Source: Iris pallida | Taxonomy: Eukaryota > Streptophyta > Magnoliopsida > Asparagales > Iridaceae | NCBI GenBank assembly: GCA_029216955.1 | Contig: JANAVB010003999.1 | Coordinates: 2,656,163 to 2,720,162, forward strand | Direction of reading: 5' to 3' | Length of the DNA stretch: 64,000 nucleotides | In this document: one piece after another, positions 1 through 9,750 of the stretch | Layout: each line of letters opens with the position of its first letter | How positions within the stretch are numbered: position 1 is the first letter of the stretch | The notes under the pieces: model-generated | What the model was told of the DNA's origin: nothing | The model's input: only the letters and a program-made list of their open reading frames with translations | Database searches by the model: none | Translations under genes and position numbers: made by a program

Positions 1-294
1 GCCGGTTCCCGAGGACTCCGCTTACTTCCACCTCCAAGATGGTCAATACTAGAGGAATGATCGCAGGAGGACTCGAGTGGGTTTCTTACTTCCCCACTCG
101 TTTTGTTATTTACTTAATACCTTGCCGTTTGGCACCGACATGTTAGTCGGATTGTCTTGTACTTACTTTTACATAATTGTAATTAAGTCAGAATGCAGCT
201 GATAACAATTGTGTACACTTTGCTACATTATCTGGCTATGTTTTGTAAAGCCAGATATCAAGAACATTTTGACTGAGCGTTTGGGACGCCTTAC
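1..294 (+). repeat. 5' LTR of the outer Tekay element, left fragment
   Basis: Collinear with 15929-16222 of the outer 3' LTR. It breaks off at CTTAC, where the next bases are the TGTCAC start of the inserted inner element. The LTR resumes at 8182. Confidence 0.93.
290..294 (+). repeat. Target-site duplication CTTAC (left copy)
   Basis: CTTAC immediately precedes the TG start of the inner element and recurs at 8177-8181 directly after its CA end. The uninterrupted sequence in the outer 3' LTR (16218-16222) has a single CTTAC. Confidence 0.95.
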
Positions 295-582
295 TGTCAC
301 TCCCCGTTCCCGAAATGCGTATTTTTATATATGAAAAACTCATGTGTATTTATTTAGTATTTATCACGTATTATTCTGTATTTAAATTCCTTTAGTCTCA
401 TGTTAAATTAATTATCTACTCTTTAAAATTTTCATGTTAATTAATTTCCTGCAATTTTATTTCTGTAATTATATTTCTGCAATTTTATTTCCTGTATTTT
501 ATTTGCTGCTTTAGTCTTATTGGGTTTCGGTTTGCTGAATCCCCTTAAACCCGGCCCAACACCCCACCTACCACCATCTTCC

Positions 583-590
583 TATTTAAA
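583..590 (+). promoter_or_regulatory. TATA-like box of inner 5' LTR
   Basis: TATTTAAA about 290 bases into the LTR, followed by a CT-rich stretch of the kind common at plant transcription starts. The same box occurs at 5548-5555 in the 3' LTR. Assignment as the retrotransposon promoter is inferred from position. Confidence 0.5.
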
Positions 591-899
591 GCTTCCATCT
601 CTTTCTCTCTCCTCATTACTTCATTCTCACCATTACTTCTTCTTCTTCCTCTCATTACTCCCCACCACCTACCAGCAGCAGGAGAAGGCAAGTGCAAACT
701 TGCTTCTCAATCACCCATTTTTATGGTTCATTTGCCTTCTTCTCGTGATTCCAAGAGAGATTAGTTCTTAGCATTTTTGATTTCTACAGCTGGTTTTCTC
801 TAGATCTAAGTTGTAGTATTTCGGCTGTTCATGGGTTCTTAGTCCATCAACTTTGTGTGTATTTCTCTGGCACTGGAGCGAAGGCTCCATAGTACTTGG

Positions 900-1445
900 A
901 GTTCGGGAAATGTTGTACGCACACGTTCTTACGTGCTCGCGTAAAACATCAGCCCAGTCACGCACGCGTCTTTACGTGTTTGCGTGTATTTTCAGTCACG
1001 CACGCGTCTCTACGTGTTTGCGTGTATTTTCAGTCACGCACACGTCTGTACGTGTCTGCGTGTATTTTTAGTCACGCTCACGTTCTCATGAGCGTGCGTG
1101 TATTTTTAGTCATGCTAACGTTCTCATGAGCGTGCGTGTATTTTCAGTCACGCACACATCCATGAGCGTGCGTGTATTTTAGTCACGCACATCCTTGCGT
1201 GCGTAGATTCCTTGTCACCGTTTCACGCTCACTAGAGTCTGCGTGAATTTCCCTTCACGCTCACGCTGTGCTTGCTTGCGTGACTTTTCACGCTCACGCT
1301 TGCCAGCGTGTATCACTTTTCACGCTCACTATTCACGTCCATTTTCCACGCTCACCCCAGCTAGACTTAGCGTGACTTGTTGGTCTTAAGCACAGACTTC
1401 TTGCGTGACTTTTGGCCTTAGCTTAGACTTGTCAGCGTGACTTTC
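900..1445 (+). repeat. CACGC/ACGTG word island in inner 5' LTR
   Basis: Degenerate tandem units built on AGTCACGCACGCGTC, TACGTG, GAGCGTGCGTGTATTTT and TTTCACGCTCACG. The equivalent segment in the 3' LTR lies at about 5865-6410. The outer element's LTR has an unrelated repeat at the same relative position. Confidence 0.8.
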
Positions 1446-2762
1446 TTGACCTGGGTGTTTTAATTGTCCTATAACTTATTCATTTTATGGTGGCATGATA
1501 ATTCTTCTATTATATTCTTACGCCTTTTTGCATGAACTTGATAAATCATGACATGTTAATATTGTAAATATGGATTGTTGTGTAGAATGTGTCATGTGTC
1601 TTGATTAATCCATGGATACCCAGTATGAGTAGAACTTAATTCTGAGGAGTTATAGGCTCGACCCCATGTAATACTAATTGACTTTCATGCCTTGTCACCA
1701 TTGATAATGATTGTGACATTGACTAATAATTGATCATGCGTTCCTAGTTGGAACTAAGAGACTGGCTAGTCGTCTTATTGAAATGAATGAATGAGACACG
1801 TTCATGTAATGAACTATTATACTCGATTAGCCGATCCCGAATATTGGCATACAGGCACATGCAGGCTTCAAAGTAATTATTTATTATTTAATTTTTTCTA
1901 TTTATCTTACAAAGACAGCATGTGTACTTTATGGTCAAGGCATGATTATTCCGTGGTTAAATTGATTGTTGCATCACGCTATGTAAAACCTACAACCTAG
2001 CCGCACGGGTATCGTTGTAGAGTTGCGCATATCGTACCCCGTACGAAAGTACTCATTTGAACGACCATGATCCACGGCATGGAACTTCACTCAACGTAGA
2101 GACCATTAAGTCAAATAAAATAACGATGGCATGGAGAGAATGGATTCCCGAGTTCTTATATGGCAGCCCCCTTGGGACTATTAAGTGCCCGACGGGCCGG
2201 CTGGTTCCCACAGATACGGTAAAACTGTCACACGGGCAGGGAACGGTATCTGCTTATATTATTGTACATGCTATAACGGCGAGCGTCCCGCTGGGACTCG
2301 TCTAACTACATGATTGGCGCACATGATTGATTGGATAGACTAGCCTTGCTTGCACATAGTAAGAACTGAGAAATCCCTTTTTTGCGTAATCTCAGGATAA
2401 ACTTGGGACTCACAATAGCAAGCCGTAGGATTTGATTGGCCGTTCAAGATGATTTGTTTGTGTACTGTACTACTCTGTTACCTAACTGGGATGATCAGAA
2501 TGTCAGGACATGACGGGCCAACTTCTGTCCTTGTTTGGTTGGGAGGTTGGTTCGAAGTATCGTGACGTTATGTAAATCCTAGTGGGAGGCAGAGATCTAT
2601 TATTATATTCTCTTACTTACTGGTTTAGTCCTTCATATCATCCTCCCTTGTGGTACTTGCTATTAGAGGTCTAACCTCTCTGGTTTTGCATGGCCAGATT
2701 TAGAGCCGGTCTCCGAGGATCCAGCTTACTTCTACCTCCAAGATGGTCAATACTAGAGGAAA

Positions 2763-5100
2763 GTGTTGCAGGTTCTGAGAGAGAACCAGTTGTATGCCAA
2801 GCTCAGTAAGTGTGAGTTTTGGACGGATCACATTTCATTTTTGGGTCATATCATATCAGGAGCTGGAGTAGCAGTAGATCCCAAGAAGGTAGAAGCAGTA
2901 GAGAGTTGGCCAGTACCAAAGACCGTAGCAGATGTGCGGAGTTTCTTGGGATTGGCAGGATATTACAGAAGGTTTGTGTCAGATTTTGCAAGGCTTTCAG
3001 CGCCCATGACCCGCTTGACCCGGAAGGATGTGCCATTTGTTTGGTCGGCAGAATGTCAGGCATCATTCGAGACTTTGAAGCAGAAGTTGATATCAGCACC
3101 TATTCTTATGTTGCCAATTGGACCCGGAGGTTTTTACAGAATATTGTGATGCGTCAGGTAAGGGACTTGGATGTGTCCTTATGCAACATGGGAAGGTGAT
3201 AGCATATGCATCTAGGCAGCTTCGGGACCACGAGAAGAATTACCCAACTCATGATTTGGAGTTAGCAGCAGTAGTGTTTGCTCTGAAGTTATGGAGGCAT
3301 TACTTATATGGTGACCGAGTGGAGATGTACACAGATCATAAAAGTCTGAAGTACATCTTTACTCAGAAGGAGCTGAACATGAGGCAGAGAAGATGGTTGA
3401 AATTGATCAAGGATTATGACGTGGAGCTTCAGTATCATCCAGGCAAGGCTAATGTAGTAGCAGACGCTCTCAGCAGGAGAGGCGGCGCATTTATGTTGAC
3501 CACGCAGAAGCATATCTTAGAAGACCTTCAGGAGATGGGCATCGAAGTTATACTTCCTAGTGATGTAGGAGTTCTAACTAGTCTACAAGTTCAATCTGAC
3601 TTGGTAGATAGGATCAAGGCAGCTCAGGCACAGGACCCAAGGATTCAGAAGCTTAGGACAGAAAGTGAGTCAGGGCTCAGGAAGGAGATGAGGATTCACG
3701 AAGATGGTACACTTAGGTTCGGATCACGTTTATGTGTGCCTAGTGGAGATATCAGACAGGAGGTCATGGCAGAAGCTCACAGTTCTCAGTATTCTATTCA
3801 CCCTGGAGGGACCAAGATGTACCAAGATATCAAGCAGCATTTCTGGTGGAACGGAATGAAGAGGGAGGTAGCTAGATTCGTTTCCCGTTGCTTGGTATAT
3901 CAGCAAGTGAAGGCAGAACAGCAGAGGCCAGCAGGGTTATTACAACCGCTTCCTATTCCAGAATGGAAATAGGAGCATATTACAATGGACTTTGTGACCG
4001 GTTTACCGAGATCACCAAGTGGTAAGGATGCTATCTGGGTGATAGTAGATCGGCTTACGAAGGTAGCACACTTTCTTCCTTTCAGAGTAGGACAATCTAC
4101 AGAAAAGTTAGCAGAGTTATATATGCAACAGATAGTCAGGCAGCATGGAGTCCCTGTCAGTATTGTGTCGGATCGAGATACCCGTTTTACATCACATTTC
4201 TGGAAGAGCTTACATCATAGTCTGGGTACCAAGTTAAGATTTAGCACGGCTTACCATCCGCAGACAGATGGGCAATCAGAAAGAACGATTCAGACCTTAG
4301 AAGACATGTTGCGAGCTTGTACTCTAGATTTTGGAGGATCTTGGGAGAGCCACCTACACTTGGTCGAGTTCTCGTACAATAATAGTTATCAAGCCAGTAT
4401 CCAGATGGCGCCATTTGAAGCACTATATGGTAAGAAGTGCAGATCACCGCTTGCATGGGATGATATCGGAGAGAGGAAAATGTTAGGCCCAGAAATGATT
4501 GTTCAGACGGTTGAAGTAGTTAAGGGAATTAGAGAGCGACTTCGAGTTGTGCAGGATCGGCATCGTCATTGGGCGGACCAGCATCGTAGGCCGTTAGAGT
4601 TCTCTGTTGGGGACCATGTATTCTTGCGGATCTCACCTACTCGTGGGGTCATTAGATTTGGCGTTCGCGGGAAATTGAGTCCGCGGTACGTGGGCCCATT
4701 CATTATCCTTGATCGGATAGGCGATGTTGCTTATCGTTTATCCCTCCCACCTTCGTTACGAGAGGTGCATGACGTATTTCATGTATCTCAATTACGTAGG
4801 TATGTATCGGACCCAAGTCATGTCCTCGATCATTCTAAGCTGGTTGTTGGTACCAACCTGTCTTACGAGGAACAGCCTGTGTCCATTTTGGACCGAAGAG
4901 AGAAGATACTCAAGAACCGAATAATTAGTCTTGTCCGTGTTGCTTGGGTCATCACTCCTTGGGAGAGTCAACGTGGGAACGTGAGGATGATATCCGATCA
5001 CGGTATCCACACCTGTTTGACTCACAAGGTATATCTCTTTCTGTATACCTTGATTGTCTTGATTTCTCATGCTTATCGCCTTATGGATAGAACTACCTGA
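2763..5100 (+). pseudogene. Inner element pol remnant: RT end, RNase H, integrase, chromodomain
   Basis: The frame opens inside the reverse transcriptase connection region ([23 protein letters not shown]). An extra T in a T run near 3135 shifts the frame at the start of RNase H. RNase H itself is readable, with YCDAS, DLELAA, YTDHKSL and VADALSRR. An in-frame TAG at 3970-3972 separates the zinc-binding part of integrase from the catalytic core. The core keeps the first Asp (MDFV at 3985), the Asp of SDRD and the Glu of GQSER. The last zinc-ligand Cys has become Tyr (CLVYQQ). A one-base deletion near 4950 frameshifts the chromodomain. The protein would be inactive. Compared with the outer copy, everything upstream of about residue 550 of pol is missing. 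Confidence 0.9.
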
Positions 5101-5245
5101 TATCGTAGATTGATGGATTTACTTATACAGTACTTGCTTTTAATATGGTAACAATGATTGCTTGCTCACTAGAATTGCTTGTATTAGTTTAGCTCTGATA
5201 TTTCTATCCGGCTTGGATTTGAAATTTCGAGGACGAAATTTTTCT

Positions 5246-5259
5246 AAGGTGGGTAGAGA
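5246..5259 (+). other. Polypurine tract of inner element
   Basis: AAGGTGGGTAGAGA directly abuts the TG start of the 3' LTR at 5260 and is preceded by the GAGGACGAAATTT motif typical of this lineage. One T interrupts the tract compared with the outer copy (13578-13591). Confidence 0.8.
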
Positions 5260-8176
5260 TGTCACTCCCCGTTCCCGGAATGCGTATTTTTATATATGAA
5301 CAACTCATGTGTATTTATTTAGTATTTATCACGTATTATTCTGTATTTAAATTTTTTTAGTCTCATGTTAAATTAATTATCTACTCTTTAAAATTTTCAT
5401 GTTAATTAATTTCCTGCAATTTTATTTCTGTAATTATATTTCTGCAATTTTATTTCCTGCATTTTATTTGCTGCTTTAGTCTTATTGGGTTTCGGTTTGC
5501 TGAATCCCCTTAAACCCGGCCCAACACCCCACCTACCACCATCTTCCTATTTAAAGCTTCCATCTCTTTCTCTCTCCTCATTACTTCATTCTCACCATTA
5601 CTTCTTCTTCTTCCTCTCATTACTCCCCACCACCTACCAGCAGCAGGAGAAGGCAAGTGCAAACTTGCTTCTCAATCACCCATTTTTATGGTTCATTTGC
5701 CTTCTTCTCGTGATTCCAAGAGAGATTAGTTCTTAGCATTTTTGATTTCTACGGCTGGTTTTCTCTAGATCTAAGTTGTAGTATTTCGGCTGTTCATGGG
5801 TTCTTAGTCCATCAACTTTGTGTGTATTTCTCTGGCACTGGAGCGAAGGCTCCATAGTACTTGGAGTTCGGGAAATGTTGTACGCACACGTTCTTACGTG
5901 CTCGCGTAAAACATCAGCCCAGTCACGCACGCGTCTTTACGTGTTTGCGTGTATTTTCAGTCACGCACGCGTCTCTACGTGTTTGCGTGTATTTTCAGTC
6001 ACGCACACGTCTGTACGTGTCTGCGTGTATTTTTAGTCACGCTCACGTTCTCATGAGCGTGCGTGTATTTTTAGTCACGCTAACGTTCTCATGAGCGTAC
6101 GTGTATTTTCAGTCACGCACACATCCATGAGCGTGCGTGTATTTTAGTCACGCACATCCTTGCGTGCGTAGATTCCTTGTCACCGTTTCACGCTTACTAG
6201 AGTCTGCGTGAATTTCCCTTTACGCTCACGCTGTGCTTGCTTGCGTGACTTTTCACGCTCACGCTTGCCAGCGTGTATCACTTTTCACGCTCACTATTCA
6301 CGCCCATTTTCCACGCTCACCCCAGCTAGACTTAGCGTGACTTGTTGGTCTTAAGCACAGACTTCTTGCGTGACTTTTGGCCTTAGCTTAGACTTGTCAG
6401 CGTAACTTTCTTGACCTGGGTGTTTTAATTGTCCTATAACTTATTCATTTTATGGTGGCATGATAATTCTTCTATTATATTCTTACGCCTTTTTGCATGA
6501 ACTTGATAAATCATGACATGTTAATATTGTAAATATGGATTGTTGTGTAGAATGTGTCATGTGTCTTGATTAATCTATGGATACCCAGTATGACTAGAAC
6601 TTAATTCTGAGGAGTTATAGGCTCGACCCCATGTAATACTAATTGACTTTCATGCCTTGTCACCATTGATAATGATTGTGACATTGACTAATAATTGATC
6701 ATGCGTTCCTAGTTGGAACTAAGAGACTGGCTAGTCGTCTTATTGAAATGAATGAATGAGACACGTTCATGTAATGAACTATTATACTCGATTAGCCGAT
6801 CCCGAATATTGGCATACAGGCACATGCAGGCTTCAAAGTAATTATTTATTATTTAATTTTTTCTATTTATCTTACAAAGACAGCATGTGTACTTTATGGT
6901 CAAGGCATGATTATTCTGTGGTTAAATTGATTGTTGCATCACGCTATGTAAAACCTACAACTTAGCCGAACGGGTATCGTTGTATAGTTGCGCATATCGT
7001 ACCCCGTACGAAAGTACTCATTTGAACGACCATGATCCACGGCATGGAACTTCACTCAACGTAGAGACCATTAAGTCAAATAAAATAACGATGGCATGGA
7101 GAGAATGGATTCCCGAGTTCTTATATGGCAGCCCCCTTGGGACTATTAAGTGCCCGACGGGCCGGCTGGTTCCCACAGATACGGTAAAACTGTCACACGG
7201 GCAGGGAACGGTATCTGCTTATATTATTGTACATGCTATAACGGCGGGCGTCCCGCTGGGACTCGTCTAACTACATGATTGGCGCACATGATTGATTGGA
7301 TAGACTAGCCTTGCTTGCACATAGTAAGAACTGAGGAATCCCTATTTTTGCACAATCTCAGGATAAACTTGGGACTCACAATAGCAAGCCGTAGGATTTG
7401 ATTGGCCGTTCAAGATGATTTGTTTGTGTACTGTACTACTCTGTTACCTAACTGGGATGATCAGAATGTCAGGACATGACGGGCCAACTTCTGTCCTTGT
7501 TTGGTTGGGAGGTTGGTTCGAAGTGTTGTGACGTTATGTAAATCCTAGTGGGAGACAGAGATCTATTATTATATTCTCTTACTTACTGGTTTAGTCCTTC
7601 ATATCGTCCTCCCTTGTGGTACTTGCTATTAGAGGTCTAACCTCTCTGGTTTTGCATGGCCAGATTTAGAGCCGGTCCCCGAGGATCCAGCTTACTTCTA
7701 CCTCCAAGTTGGTCAATACTAGAGGGATGATCGCAGGAGGACTCGAGTGGGTTTCCTTACTTCACCGCTCATTTTGTCATCTACTTTATACTTAGCCGTT
7801 TGGCACCGACATGTTGGTCGGATCGTCTTGTACTTACTTTTGCATGATTGTAATTAAGTCAGACTGCAGCTGATAACAATTGTGTATACTTGCTATATCA
7901 TCTGGCTAGGTTTTGTAAAGCCAGATCTCAAAAACATTTTGACTGAGCGTTTGGGACGCCTTACTGCTTTATCTTACATGTTCTCTATTACTGTTTCCTT
8001 GTTTGAATGATTGAGACAATAGATGTGAAATGACCATAGTAAGACCTTTATGTAGTATGCACCCCCTCGTCTGGTTAGACAGCATTGATCGTATTATACG
8101 GTATTCATCTACCCGTAATACGTAGCTGGCTGAGTCATTCCCCCGCTCTCCAGTATTCTGGTTCTGGGGCGTGACA
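5260..8176 (+). repeat. Inner element 3' LTR, complete
   Basis: 2917 bases from TGTCACTCCCC to GGGGCGTGACA. It contains a TATTTAAA box at 5548-5555, the CACGC word island at about 5865-6410, and a 3' half strongly similar to the outer element's LTR. It is immediately followed by the CTTAC duplication. Confidence 0.93.
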
Positions 8177-8181
8177 CTTAC
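8177..8181 (+). repeat. Target-site duplication CTTAC (right copy)
   Basis: Right-hand partner of 290-294. After it the outer LTR continues as TGCTTTATC, matching 16223 onward. The last ~210 bases of the inner and outer LTRs therefore appear in tandem, which can look like a local duplication. Confidence 0.95.
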
Positions 8182-8391
8182 TGCTTTATCTTACATGTTC
8201 TCTATTTCTGTTTCTTATTTGAATGATTGAGACAATAGATGTGAAATGACCATAGTGAGACTTTCATGTAGTATGCACCCCCTCGTCTTTTAGACAGCAT
8301 TGATCGTATTATACGGTATTCATCTACCCGTAATACGTAGCTGGCTGAGTCATTCCCCCGCTCTCCAGTATTCTGGTTCTGGGGCGTGACA
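8182..8391 (+). repeat. 5' LTR of the outer Tekay element, right fragment
   Basis: 210 bases collinear with 16223-16432, ending GGGGCGTGACA. This is the true 3' boundary of the outer 5' LTR. Confidence 0.92.
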
Positions 8392-8400
8392 AGGTTTTAG

Positions 8401-8418
8401 TGGTGGCTCATGCAGGTC
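8401..8418 (+). other. Candidate primer-binding site of outer Tekay element
   Basis: TGGTGGCTCATGCAGGTC starts ten bases after the LTR end and begins with TGG, as sites complementary to a tRNA CCA end do. It does not match the initiator-Met complement (TGGTATCAGAGC) usual in plant Ty3-gypsy elements. An almost identical motif stands at the same place in the otherwise diverged tandem-array element (minus strand near 40030 and 45118). Function is inferred; the partner tRNA is not identified. Confidence 0.4.
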
Positions 8419-8511
8419 TGATTTCAGACTTGTGGGGTGTTTTGATTTATAGGATGTCTCAATCACACATGTTCTCCCTTGACCTCATGATTCGTTGTTC
8501 TCAACTCTAGC

Positions 8512-9750
8512 ATGACATTCCAGTATCCTTTGACTTCATTGATCTTTCCTGTCCGGTCGTTTGATTGTTCTCTTGTCCCTTTTCTTAGGGGCACCACGTC
8601 CGCATCTGTCAGGACTGGGCAACAACAACAAGGGCAACACGGACAACCTGACCATGTTGGTCAGCAACAAGGGCCGGTACTAACTCAAGAAACCATCCAA
8701 GAAGAAGTAATAGTGGAAGCAGCAGCTGGACCGCAGTATCCGGATGTTCCACCACCACCAACAGTTCCACCTACCCCTGTGGAAGTAGACACATCGGCCC
8801 TTCTGGAGATCATGAGAGGAATGATGGCTACTCAGCAACACCAGATGTTAGCCCAGCAGCGCATGCACGCTCAGTTGCAGGAGCAAAACGTACTACTCAA
8901 ACAAGGGTTGCAGACGGCATTGGAAAGAGGGGCGAGGCCAGATTCAGGAGCATCAGCCAGGTTTTGCAAGTACAACCCCCATCGTTTCGAGGGCACGGAA
9001 GATGCCATCTCAGCAGATGCATGACTTAAGGATATTGAGGCTATTCTGACAGCAGCTAAGGTACCGCCAGAAGAACGTGTGGATCAAGTGAAGTTGTTAC
9101 TTCAGGATCTCGCATGTGATTGGTGGGAATCAGAGGAAGTAGGTATCAGACGTCCCGTTGCTTGGGACGATTTCACAGCAAGATTCAAGACGAAGTACTA
9201 TGGAGTTGTGGCGCAGTTTGAGCTACAGCAGATGTTTATCAACCTCAAGCAGGCCGGCAAGACGGTAGATGCTTATGTAGCGGAGTTCTGCAGATTTAGC
9301 AGGTTCGCCCCAGAGATGGTAGTAACGGAGCGCCAGAGGGCGATGAGGTTCCAGCAAGGGTTTCATCTTGAGCTCTTGCAATTGATATAGGGGCACAACT
9401 ATCAGACTTTCGACGAAGTGTTAACGGCAACCCGAAGGCATGAGATCACCATTCAGAGGATCACGGCAAGGACTGGGGGTCAGAAGAGATCTCACAGTCA
9501 GATTGAAGGAGGAGGGGGAGCAGCGCCCCGGACAACAGCACCACCCCCTGGCATTCGTATCCACGATGTGGCGATACGAGGGCCAGCACCACCATCCAGG
9601 CAGCAACAACAGCAACAGAAGAAGAACCAGCAACCCCCAGCAGGATGCACTTATTGTGGGAAGATGGGGGCACACTAGAGATGTGTGTCGGACATTGAAC
9701 GGGATATGTTTGATATGTGGAAATCCAGATCATCGGGTTACCACCTGTCC
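8512..9750 (+). pseudogene. Gag region of outer Tekay element, two stops and a frameshift
   Basis: Encodes a Q/P-rich N terminus, then a Retrotrans_gag-like domain with WWESEE, PVAWDDFTARFKTKYY and a QGF segment. Two CCHC zinc knuckles follow, the first CTYC...H...C from about 9647 and the second [14 protein letters not shown] near 9708-9750. In-frame TGA at 9022-9024 and TAG at 9388-9390 interrupt the frame. A run of five G near 9668 shifts the frame inside the first knuckle, so the downstream part reads in the next frame together with pol. Gag would form the virus-like particle, and the knuckles bind RNA. The annotated ATG is the first in frame; the true start is uncertain. Confidence 0.85.

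Larger units (their letters stand above)
295..2760 (+). repeat. Inner element 5' LTR, 3'-truncated
   Basis: Collinear with 5260-7726 of the 3' LTR, then fused to RT coding sequence. It lacks the last ~450 bases of the LTR. It contains a TATA-like box, a CACGC-rich word island and a conserved 3' half. No gene is supported here; small open frames are incidental. Confidence 0.9.
295..8176 (+). mobile_element. Inner Tekay-type retrotransposon, internally deleted, nested in the outer LTR
   Basis: Bounded by TGTCAC at 295 and GTGACA at 8176, with 5-bp duplications CTTAC on both sides. The 5' LTR is cut short at 2760 and runs directly into the 3' part of pol. The end of the 5' LTR, primer-binding site, gag, protease and most of the reverse transcriptase are missing. 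The remaining internal part (2761-5259) encodes the end of RT, RNase H, integrase and a frameshifted chromodomain. The two LTR copies differ at roughly 30 of about 2465 aligned positions by eye, so the copy is young. The deletion most likely followed insertion. Confidence 0.93.

Noticed and set aside
7960..8391. Local ~210-base tandem duplication at the LTR end
   Set aside because: Explained by nesting: the inner LTR end (to 8176) is followed by CTTAC and the resumed outer LTR (8182-8391).
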